DNA of 64,000 nucleotides. Source: AP-15 sp963787425 (lineage in GTDB: Bacteria > Pseudomonadota > Alphaproteobacteria > ATCC43930 > CGMCC-115725). Positions within the stretch are counted from its first letter, which is position 1. Every line of letters begins with the position of its first letter. The position numbers and the translations under genes are program-made. The notes under the pieces were generated by a model that ran no database searches, was not told where the DNA came from, and saw only the letters and a list, made by a program, of their open reading frames with translations. The stretch is from NCBI GenBank assembly GCA_963787425.1, contig CAWBCV010000019.1:186001-250000 (forward strand), given 5' to 3'. Below, one piece after another: positions 9,667 to 16,389 of the stretch.

Positions 9667-9996
9667 CTACTCGGCCTTGAGCGTTCGCCGAATGGTCTCG
9701 TCCACTCCACTGGTATCGTTGAGAACATCGTTGTTCCAGAACTGGATCACCCTCCAGCCCTGGTCTTCGAGGGAAGTGGTGCGGTGACTGTCTACAAGAT
9801 TGTCTGCATGTTGGCCGCCATCGAGCTCTATGACTAAGGCGTGCTCGGTACAAGCGAAGTAGACTATGAAGTCGGGGATTGGGTGTTGCCGGCGGAGTTT
9901 GTATTGCAACAAGCGCCGATCGCGCAGCGCCGACCACGTCCGGCGCTCGGCATCGGTCGAGGCCTGCCGTAGTTGCCGAGCTCTTTGCTTGGGCAT
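9667..9996 (-). CDS. DUF559 domain protein (Vsr/PD-(D/E)XK nuclease-like)
   Basis: A 109-residue protein of the DUF559 family, related to very short patch repair-type endonucleases. The core reads PDFIVYFACTEHALVIELDG followed by GQH, where P-D and E-x-D/G carry the metal-binding acidic residues. The C-terminus (GWRVIQFWNNDVL) is the family's conserved beta strand and helix. It stands between livM and livH in the same direction and is bracketed by related palindromes. It is therefore probably a self-contained repeat-associated cassette dropped into the transporter operon rather than a transport gene. Substrate and activity are not established for the family. Confidence 0.9.
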   Translation of the reverse strand: MPKQRARQLRQASTDAERRTWSALRDRRLLQYKLRRQHPIPDFIVYFACTEHALVIELDGGQHADNLVDSHRTTSLEDQGWRVIQFWNNDVLNDTSGVDETIRRTLKAE

Positions 9997-10038
9997 GGAC
10001 GCAACTTACCATCCCTCGGTAAAGAAAGTGTCGAGGTA

Positions 10039-10090
10039 CCCTCACCCGCCTCGCTGCGCTCGGCACCCTCTCCCGCGGCGCGGGACAGGG
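10039..10090. repeat. Palindromic repeat flanking the DUF559 gene (right)
   Basis: CCCTCACC at 10039-10046 is the inverted counterpart of GGTGAGGG at 9658-9665. It is followed by a GC-rich hairpin at 10066-10090 whose left arm CCCTCTCCCGC matches the arm at 9607-9617; the right arm has one mismatch. The two blocks therefore bracket the DUF559 gene as imperfect inverted repeats. Confidence 0.7.
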
Positions 10091-10116
10091 GCTGTGTGCG
10101 GCGTTCCTGCGCATAT

Positions 10117-10989
10117 TCAGCGCCCCAAAATGCCGGCGGGACGCACGGCGAGGGTGAGGAGGAGGAAGCCGAACGCGACGGCCGGCGCCCAGGAGGGGCC
10201 GTAGAAGGTCGCGGTGATGCTTTCGACGACACCGATCAGAACAGCGCCGGCGAGCATGCCGGGAAAGCTGGTCATGCCGCCGAGCACGCAGATCGCAAAG
10301 ATGCGACCGATATAGTCGCGGCCGATCGACGGCTCGACCGGCTGAATGATGATCAGCAGGGCGCCGGCGACCGAGGCGGTGGCGATCGAGATGCCGAAGG
10401 CAATCCGCTTCACGCGGCTCGGGTTCGCCGCCATCAGCTGCAACGCCAGCCGGTCTTGCGATACCGCGAGGATGGCGCGGCCGATAAAGGTGCGGCCCAG
10501 AAAGACCTGCAATACTGCGAGCATCAGCAGCGAGACCAGGAACGGGATCAGCATGCGCAACGGCAGGTCGACAAAGCCGAGATGCAGACTCGGTCCGATG
10601 TAGGGGGCGTCGACAAACCGGTAATCGACGCCGAATACCAGGATCAGCCCGACCTCGCCGACAAACAGCAGACCGAAGAAAAAGGCGAGACCCTGGATCG
10701 ACTCCTCGCCACGACGTTCGAAGGCGTAGTAGTAGATCTGGTAGACCGCCATGCCGACGAGAAAGAATGCAGGGGCCATGACTACGCCGATCAGGATCGG
10801 GTCGATGCCGAATTTGGAATTGACGATGTAAGCGACAAAGGAACCGAGCATAATGAAGGCCGGGTGGGCGATATTGACGATGTCGAGCATACCGAAGGAG
10901 ATCGTCACCCCGACCGTAACCGCGGCATAAAACCCGCCGAGCAACAAGCCGGCGACGATCGCGTTGACCGCCAAGTCGAGCGAGATCAT
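10117..10989 (-). CDS. livH: Branched-chain amino-acid-type ABC transporter, permease LivH
   Basis: A 290-residue integral membrane protein with about eight segments. The N-terminal AIVAGLLLGGFYAAVTVGVTISFG and NIAHPAFIMLGSFVAYIV are diagnostic of LivH, and the conserved loop QDRLALQLMAANPSRVKRIAFG is present. I start at ATG 10989, which gives normal family length; an upstream extension to 11193 has low-quality composition. It is first in the operon livH-(DUF559)-livM-livG-livF. No periplasmic binding protein gene is adjacent, so the solute receptor must be encoded elsewhere. Confidence 0.9.
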   Translation of the reverse strand: MISLDLAVNAIVAGLLLGGFYAAVTVGVTISFGMLDIVNIAHPAFIMLGSFVAYIVNSKFGIDPILIGVVMAPAFFLVGMAVYQIYYYAFERRGEESIQGLAFFFGLLFVGEVGLILVFGVDYRFVDAPYIGPSLHLGFVDLPLRMLIPFLVSLLMLAVLQVFLGRTFIGRAILAVSQDRLALQLMAANPSRVKRIAFGISIATASVAGALLIIIQPVEPSIGRDYIGRIFAICVLGGMTSFPGMLAGAVLIGVVESITATFYGPSWAPAVAFGFLLLTLAVRPAGILGR

Positions 10990-11192
10990 CCGGGCAGACG
11001 GGCCGACCGCATGTCGACAAGCGCGCTCCGGACGGTTACAGGTGATGGCATGTCTCCTCCCCTTGTTTGTACCTGCTCCCCGATACATTAGAGCAGCATC
11101 GGCGGCACCTGTTAAGTAACTGACGCGTAAGAAGCGCTCAATCGGGGCCGGCGCAGCGGCGCCGACTGCCCGGCTGGACAAAGGCCCGGACA

Positions 11193-11223
11193 CGAAAAAC
11201 GCGGGCCTGAGGCCCGCGTTTCG
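11193..11223 (-). terminator. Rho-independent terminator
   Basis: An 11-base stem (AAACGCGGGCC at 11197-11207, loop TGA, complement at 11211-11221). On the minus strand the hairpin is followed by a run of five T. It lies 72 bases past the stop of the secreted propeller-like gene at 11295 and before livH, so it separates the two transcription units. Confidence 0.85.
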
Positions 11224-11294
11224 TCATATACCTAGCGCGCCTTGCGTACTCCGCGACCTTCGCGAGCCGCCGGTACCCCAGGGCTTAATCCAGG

Positions 11295-12668
11295 TCAGTC
11301 GTTGGCACCAACCCGGTCAATGTCTTGTCGGCCATAAACTGCGATGCATCCGGTCAAGCAGCCGAGAATGGCATTGTTCGCCGGTATCGGCACGAACACC
11401 CAATTGTTCGCGGCATTGGCGGCCACCGAGTGCGAGGACCCCGAGGGGTGTCCCGGCGGCGGCCCCAGCAACGGCAGCACCCCCGGCACATTAAACGTCG
11501 GCACGATTTGGTCCAGCGTTTGGCTCGTCCCGTCGATCACCCCAAGGAGACCGGCGCCCTGATCCGTGGTCGAGAGCGCGCCTGTAGTCCCGGCGACGGG
11601 GCGAGGAGAATACGGCGTGTTCTGGGAGCCAGTGTACCAGTTATTGTCGCCCGGATTGTACCAGACCTCGTCCGAGGACCCTATGCCGTTTACGAACGCG
11701 AAGGAACCGTTGATGTCTATGACTACCTGAGAGGGGTTGGCGCTGTTGGTGTCGGCGCCAAACCACGGGACGCCCGCGGTATTGTACACGACGCTGCAGC
11801 CTGCCAAAAAGGTCTGATCCGTCGGGTTAAGGGCGAGGCCGGCGGGCATGCAAAACGGGACCGAAAACGTCGCGTCGATCATAGCGGTCAGCGCATTGAT
11901 GCGGATGATCGCTCCCATATCACCTGGCGCCGCAAGCGTCCCGGATATCGATGGAATCGATTGGTAGAACCGCTGGGTCGCCGGATCCCACACCGGCTGC
12001 TCGGCACCGTTGGTGGCAAAGTTATAGACGATCTTCGCACCGACGGTCAGTTGGCAGCCCGCCCCGACCGAGATAAGGGTCCCAAATGGTGGCGTGTCGG
12101 CGTTATTCGCCACCAGAAGCAGTCTGTCCTTCGGGTCGAAAGCCATTTCGTCCGCGCGGAACATACCACCGGTATTGACGTCGCTAACCTGTGTGCCGCT
12201 GGGAAGGCTGAAAGACACCACGCGGCTCAGGCCGTCGCCGGCGAAGAGACATGTTCCAGCTCCATCGGTCGCGACGCCGTTTGGGCCCGAGAGGTTGTTG
12301 TTGGTGGCGGTGCCGGCTGCGTTGAGCACGACCCCCGCAAAAGGCGGCGACGCGGTGATCTGCTTGACGAAGGTACCAGTTTTAGCATTGACGACGTCGA
12401 CCGCCGCATTCGAACGGTCGCCCAGATAGTAGATTTGGTTCGTCTGGTCGACAAAGCTGATGTCAAAGGCATACATCCCGTCGGTCGTATTCGTCGGCAC
12501 GACCGGGACAGGTATGGTGAACATTTGGATGACTGGCCCTTTCTTCTCCGGCGAAGCGGCCAATGCGCCGGTCCCGACCAGCAGCAGTGCCAAGGCAGCC
12601 GGCAGCGCCGACGTCGAGAACCCGAAATTTTTTAACGACGTACGCGAAGCTCTGCGCGTTTCCAGCAT
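11295..12668 (-). CDS. Secreted protein with propeller-like repeats
   Basis: 457 residues with an export signal: a basic start, hydrophobic run SALPAALALLLVGTGALA, and a cleavage site near residue 38. The mature part is rich in Gly, Asn, Thr and Asp and has repeated blade-like stretches such as GPNGVATDGAGTCLFAGDG and DEMAFDPKDRLLLVANN. These resemble NHL/YVTN or lactonase-type beta-propellers. Several cysteines suggest periplasmic disulfides. No catalytic motif recognised. The gene is monocistronic: a terminator lies downstream and an AT-rich region upstream. Confidence 0.7.
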   Translation of the reverse strand: MLETRRASRTSLKNFGFSTSALPAALALLLVGTGALAASPEKKGPVIQMFTIPVPVVPTNTTDGMYAFDISFVDQTNQIYYLGDRSNAAVDVVNAKTGTFVKQITASPPFAGVVLNAAGTATNNNLSGPNGVATDGAGTCLFAGDGLSRVVSFSLPSGTQVSDVNTGGMFRADEMAFDPKDRLLLVANNADTPPFGTLISVGAGCQLTVGAKIVYNFATNGAEQPVWDPATQRFYQSIPSISGTLAAPGDMGAIIRINALTAMIDATFSVPFCMPAGLALNPTDQTFLAGCSVVYNTAGVPWFGADTNSANPSQVVIDINGSFAFVNGIGSSDEVWYNPGDNNWYTGSQNTPYSPRPVAGTTGALSTTDQGAGLLGVIDGTSQTLDQIVPTFNVPGVLPLLGPPPGHPSGSSHSVAANAANNWVFVPIPANNAILGCLTGCIAVYGRQDIDRVGAND

Positions 12669-12931
12669 ATCGTCCTCCCAACTCGCGTAGTGTTTTCAAG
12701 AGCGCCGGTTGAGGTAACCTCCGGCGCGCGGAAAATTAAATATTAATACCAAGTAGTCAACGGTTTTTTGACGCGCTTTTGACTTTATTCCCCTTTATGA
12801 TATTTTTATGCCGGTTACGCTTTGTAAAGAAATGTAACTACAAAGCGCGCAAAATGGGGAAGATGATGGTTAATGCGCTGAGCGGAGCCTCGCCGGTTAG
12901 GCGGTCGGCAGAAGGGCCGCCTCGGCCGCGC
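12669..12931. promoter_or_regulatory. AT-rich intergenic region upstream of the secreted protein gene
   Basis: About 260 bases, strikingly AT-rich between 12735 and 12860 in an otherwise GC-rich window, lying upstream of the leftward gene at 12668 and past the leftward flavin reductase gene. It contains TTGAC-like and TATTAAT-like hexamers and a repeated AGTCAACG/TTTTGAC pattern. I infer it carries the promoter of the secreted protein gene. No ORF. Confidence 0.5.
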
Positions 12932-13489
12932 TCACGTGGAGATCAGCGGCTCGCCGCGCATGTATTTGCCGCGGCAAAACAGCAGGGTCGGCTTGGAGGT
13001 GTAGGCGTAACGCTCGACATGGCCGATGAAGATAATGTGGTCGCCGCCATAATGCCTATACTCGTTGCGGCACTCGAAATGTGCGGCAGAGCCGATCAGC
13101 ACCGGGGCGCCGCATTCCGGAATGACATGGTCGATCTCGGCGAACTTGTTCTCGTGTGTGCGGGCAAATTTATTCGAGAGCTCGATCTGGTCGTGCGCCA
13201 ATATATTGACGACGAAATGCGAGCCCTCCTGGAAAGCCGGCAGGCTCTGCGCGTAGAGCGAGGCGCTCCACAGCACCAGCGGTGGCGTCAGCGACACGGA
13301 GGTGAAGGAGTTGGCGGTCATCCCGTAGAGCCCGCCCGACGCGCTGCGCGCCGTGACGATTGTCACGCCGGTCGCGAAGGTGCCGAGGGCGCTGCGGAAA
13401 TCGCGCAGATCGAACCCTTCGCCAGAGGTGCTCTGCACCGGCGCTGCGTGGCTCCCGGGGATCTCGTTGTGGAGGGTCTCGTCAGGCAC
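12932..13489 (-). CDS. Flavin reductase domain protein (reductase of a two-component monooxygenase)
   Basis: 185 residues of the HpaC/FMN-binding flavin reductase fold. Visible family stretches are FRSALGTFATGVTIVTA near 31-47, GMTANSFTSVSLTPPLVLW near 56-74, and HFVVNILAHDQIELSNKFA. Such enzymes use NAD(P)H to supply reduced flavin. The gene lies 21 bases downstream of, and on the same strand as, an acyl-CoA-dehydrogenase-fold oxygenase, so the pair is probably a two-component flavin-dependent hydroxylase. Confidence 0.88.
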   Translation of the reverse strand: MPDETLHNEIPGSHAAPVQSTSGEGFDLRDFRSALGTFATGVTIVTARSASGGLYGMTANSFTSVSLTPPLVLWSASLYAQSLPAFQEGSHFVVNILAHDQIELSNKFARTHENKFAEIDHVIPECGAPVLIGSAAHFECRNEYRHYGGDHIIFIGHVERYAYTSKPTLLFCRGKYMRGEPLIST

Positions 13490-13510
13490 AGCCGCCCCCT
13501 CGAAAGGCCA

Positions 13511-14713
13511 TCACAGCGGCGCGTCGGGCGGCAACCCCAGCGCCACCCTGCCGTAAACCGCGCCGTTCACGTCCCAGTTCAGATGGTAATGGGCATTGGC
13601 CGCGTGGACGTCCCGGAACGCTCGCTGGATCGGGTTCCGCTGATAGATCGCGCCACCACCGGTTGCGGCGAACAGAAGGTCGACCGCCTTGGTGCACAAG
13701 GTCGCGGCGAAGGCGCCGTCGCGCCGGTAGCGCGCCCGCTGCTCGATGCTGGGCACGACCCCGGCCTCGGTGATCCGCATTGCCTCATCGCAATCGCGCA
13801 ATGCGATCGCCTCGGCCGCATCGGCCAGCGCCGCGGCCTCGGCGAGATGCACTTGGATATTGGTGAAATCGGCGAGATTCTTGCCGGTATAGGCGCTGAG
13901 CCTGTTGCGGGTCGTCTCAGCGAAGTGCTGGATTGCGCCGCGGGCGATGCCGAGCGAGACGCCGGCAATAGCGTAGCCAAACAGACTGACGGCCGGCAGC
14001 TTGTACAGCGTTCCGGGATTCAGTTCGCTGCCCCGGTTGGGGCCGCCTTTGATCCGCTCGGTGGCGAGGGTGCGATAGGCCGGAACAAAAATGTCGTTCA
14101 CCTCGACATCCTTGCTGCCGGTTCCGGCGAGGCCGATCACCTCCCAGGTGTCGATGATCGCGTAGTCGCTCGCCGGCACCAGAACCATGCGGTGCTCGCT
14201 CTGCCCGGTCTCCTCGTCGCTCACTACAGCGCCGAACATGTTCCAGGCCGAGGCATCTATGCCGCTCGAAAACGGCCAGCGGCCGCTGAGTCGATAACCG
14301 CCCTCGACGCGCCGAGCGCGGCCGCGCGCGAAAATCAAAGCCGAGCTGATCAGGCCATCGGGCAATTCGCCCCAGATCTCATCTTGCGCCTCGGGGTGCC
14401 ACATGCCTAGCAGCCAATGATGGGCGGCGAGGTTGGCCAGGACCCAGGAGGTCGAGCCGCAACCCTGCCCGATCACCGCGGTCAGCTCGTACAGCGCGCG
14501 GTAGGGTAGCTCGCTGCCGCCGACGCGGGCCGGCTGCAGCATGCGGAAGAGACCGCTCGAATGCAGATCGGCGATCGTTTCATCGGGCAGCCGACGAAGC
14601 TGCTCGGCCCGCGGGGCGCGCTCACGCAGGACCGGAATCAGCGCCTCGGCGCGCGCCAGCAGCTCTTCGAAGCGCGGCGAGGCCGCGCGCCGGTGGGTCT
14701 TTGCCTCGGGCAT
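13511..14713 (-). CDS. Flavin-dependent monooxygenase, acyl-CoA dehydrogenase fold (HsaA/HpaH-like oxygenase)
   Basis: A 400-residue protein with acyl-CoA dehydrogenase architecture: helical N-domain with GLFRMLQPARVGGSE, a middle beta domain (RRVEGGYRLSGRWPFSSGID), and a C-terminal helical domain. It lacks the catalytic Glu context of true acyl-CoA dehydrogenases and instead resembles group D oxygenases such as HsaA or DszC-type enzymes that use reduced flavin and O2. The partner reductase gene is immediately downstream. The likely substrate is an aromatic, steroid-ring or sulfur compound; the sequence alone does not decide. Confidence 0.82.
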   Translation of the reverse strand: MPEAKTHRRAASPRFEELLARAEALIPVLRERAPRAEQLRRLPDETIADLHSSGLFRMLQPARVGGSELPYRALYELTAVIGQGCGSTSWVLANLAAHHWLLGMWHPEAQDEIWGELPDGLISSALIFARGRARRVEGGYRLSGRWPFSSGIDASAWNMFGAVVSDEETGQSEHRMVLVPASDYAIIDTWEVIGLAGTGSKDVEVNDIFVPAYRTLATERIKGGPNRGSELNPGTLYKLPAVSLFGYAIAGVSLGIARGAIQHFAETTRNRLSAYTGKNLADFTNIQVHLAEAAALADAAEAIALRDCDEAMRITEAGVVPSIEQRARYRRDGAFAATLCTKAVDLLFAATGGGAIYQRNPIQRAFRDVHAANAHYHLNWDVNGAVYGRVALGLPPDAPL

Positions 14714-14880
14714 TGCGCTCCTCTCCCGGATAGGCCAGCCTGTGCTATCCTACTCCTCGCATCGCAACTCGGCGATAATCTATTCACCTGGGATCTGGCC
14801 AAGCCTTTACCAGCGGGGAAGGGAGGGACCCGCGGAGTGGGCGCGTGCCAGGATTACAACCGTAAAGGGGACCGGCTCTG
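14714..14880. promoter_or_regulatory. Divergent promoter region
   Basis: A 167-base gap between the leftward monooxygenase (start 14713) and the rightward DUF992 gene (start 14881), so promoters for both must lie here. GGGAAGGGAGGG is at 14817-14828 and a weak AAAGGGG lies 12-18 bases before the DUF992 ATG. I see no clear operator. Confidence 0.4.
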
Positions 14881-15387
14881 ATGTACAAATTGCTTGGTTC
14901 GACCGCCGCAGCGCTCGGTTTGGCGATCGGAATTGCTGGAAACGGAACGCCAGCGTTTGCCCAGGCCAATGTGCAGGTCGGCACGCTAACCTGCAATGTG
15001 GCCGGCGGCTGGGGGTTTGTATTCGGCTCGTCGAAGGCGGTCCGCTGCACCTTCGCGCGGGCCGGGGGCCGGCCAGAGCACTATACCGGCTCGATCAACA
15101 AATTCGGCGTAGATATCGGCTATACGCAAGGCGGCGTGCTGGTTTGGGGCGTCTTCGCGCCGAGCGGCAGTCTCGCACCGGGAGCGCTGTCGGGCAATTA
15201 TGTCGGTGCGAGCGGAAGCGCCACGGTCGGGGTCGGCGCCGGCGCCAATGTGCTGGTCGGCGGCTCCAACCGCACGATTTCGCTACAACCGGTCAGTTTC
15301 GAAGGGAATACCGGTCTCAATGTCGCCGCCGGCATTGGATCGATCAGCCTGCGCTATCAACCCCAAGTCGGACGCCGAGGCCGATAG
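14881..15387 (+). CDS. DUF992 family secreted protein
   Basis: 168 residues with a signal peptide ending near ALGLAIGIAGNGTPAFAQA (cut about residue 27). The mature protein follows the DUF992 pattern: VGTLTCNVAGGWGFVFGSSKAVRCTF with two conserved cysteines, then YTGSINKFGVDIGYTQGGVLVWGVFAP, then a Gly/Ala/Ser-rich part ending SISLRYQP. The family is common in Hyphomicrobiales, is exported, and has no known activity. It probably forms a beta-rich periplasmic or surface protein. Confidence 0.9.
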   Translation: MYKLLGSTAAALGLAIGIAGNGTPAFAQANVQVGTLTCNVAGGWGFVFGSSKAVRCTFARAGGRPEHYTGSINKFGVDIGYTQGGVLVWGVFAPSGSLAPGALSGNYVGASGSATVGVGAGANVLVGGSNRTISLQPVSFEGNTGLNVAAGIGSISLRYQPQVGRRGR

Positions 15388-15549
15388 CAACAATACCGAC
15401 CGGTGGCGCTTCCTATGCAGATTGATCACAGGTCGGCTTCATCTCTCGGTCATCCATCGGCGCTATTGTTGGCGAATGATCCTCGGGCGACCGGGACCGG
15501 GCGGCGACGCCCGAAATACGGCGCTCGCGGTGACGTTCTCTTGGCGCCG

Positions 15550-16323
15550 ATGTTCCGCCTTATCTATTACCTTTATGCCTGGCGGCTGATTCGCGATGTC
15601 GGGAGCCGGCCGATGCCGCGCCACGTCGGCATCATCCTCGACGGCAACCGCCGCCACGGTCGCACGCGCGGCATCACCGAGCCGAGGGAGGTGTACGACC
15701 TCGGGGCAAACAAGCTCGACGAGATCCTCGAATGGTGCACCGAGCTCGATATTCCGACGGTCACGCTTTGGGTCTTCTCGACCGACAACTTCCAGCGGCC
15801 GGCAGCCGAAGTCTCCGGCATCCTGGCTTCGATCGAGGCTAAATTGACGGCGCTGGCCTGCGACCCCGACATCCACCGCCGGCGCGTGCGGGTTCGCGCG
15901 ATCGGTTGCCTGGCGATGCTCCCCGAACCCGTGCTCGCCGCGATCAGAGCAGCCGAATGCGCCACTTCGAGCTATGACGGACTGGAACTCAACATTGCCG
16001 TTGCCTATGGCGGGCGGCAGGAAATCACCGACGCGGTGCGCGCCTTGCTCTGCCGCGTGGCTGAGAAGCAGGCGACCTTGGCCGAGGCGATCGATGAAGT
16101 CACCCCCGAAGCCATCGCCGGCCACCTGTACACCGCGGGCCTGCCCGACCCCGATCTGATCATTCGCACCAGCGGGGAGGTCCGCCTCTCGGGCTTCCTC
16201 CTCTGGCAAAGCGCCCATAGTGAATTCTATTTTACCGACGTCCTGTGGCCCGCCTTCCGCAAGATCGATTTCTTGCGCGCCATCCGCTCCTTCCAACAGC
16301 GCCGCCGCCGCTTCGGCTGCTGA
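15550..16323 (+). CDS. uppS: cis-Prenyltransferase (undecaprenyl diphosphate synthase family)
   Basis: About 257 residues from ATG 15550, the normal family size; upstream in-frame codons to 15403 have poor composition and no ribosome site. Signature HVGIILDGNRR at 25-35 contains the catalytic Asp31. WVFSTDNFQRP corresponds to the FSxEN loop. The C-terminal signature reads DLIIRTSGEVRLSGFLLWQS then SEFYFTDVLWP with the Mg-binding Glu. The enzyme condenses isopentenyl diphosphates in cis configuration to make lipid carriers. The DGNRRHGR variant and lack of the usual cdsA/dxr neighbours suggest an accessory polyprenyl synthase rather than the housekeeping UppS. Confidence 0.88.
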   Translation: MFRLIYYLYAWRLIRDVGSRPMPRHVGIILDGNRRHGRTRGITEPREVYDLGANKLDEILEWCTELDIPTVTLWVFSTDNFQRPAAEVSGILASIEAKLTALACDPDIHRRRVRVRAIGCLAMLPEPVLAAIRAAECATSSYDGLELNIAVAYGGRQEITDAVRALLCRVAEKQATLAEAIDEVTPEAIAGHLYTAGLPDPDLIIRTSGEVRLSGFLLWQSAHSEFYFTDVLWPAFRKIDFLRAIRSFQQRRRRFGC

Positions 16324-16389
16324 CCCGAAAACATTGGCGCGCCGGGCGGGCCGGTTAGTCGAACCATTGGCATTCTCGGCGCATCTTAC

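Noticed and set aside
12779..14410. Long open frame on the plus strand over the flavin monooxygenase genes
   Set aside because: It is antisense to two convincing genes, has no family motif and shows the Arg/Gly/Ala-rich composition of a shadow frame in GC-rich DNA. The same applies to 1253-2482, 21805-24468, 54444-55451 and 59637-61025.
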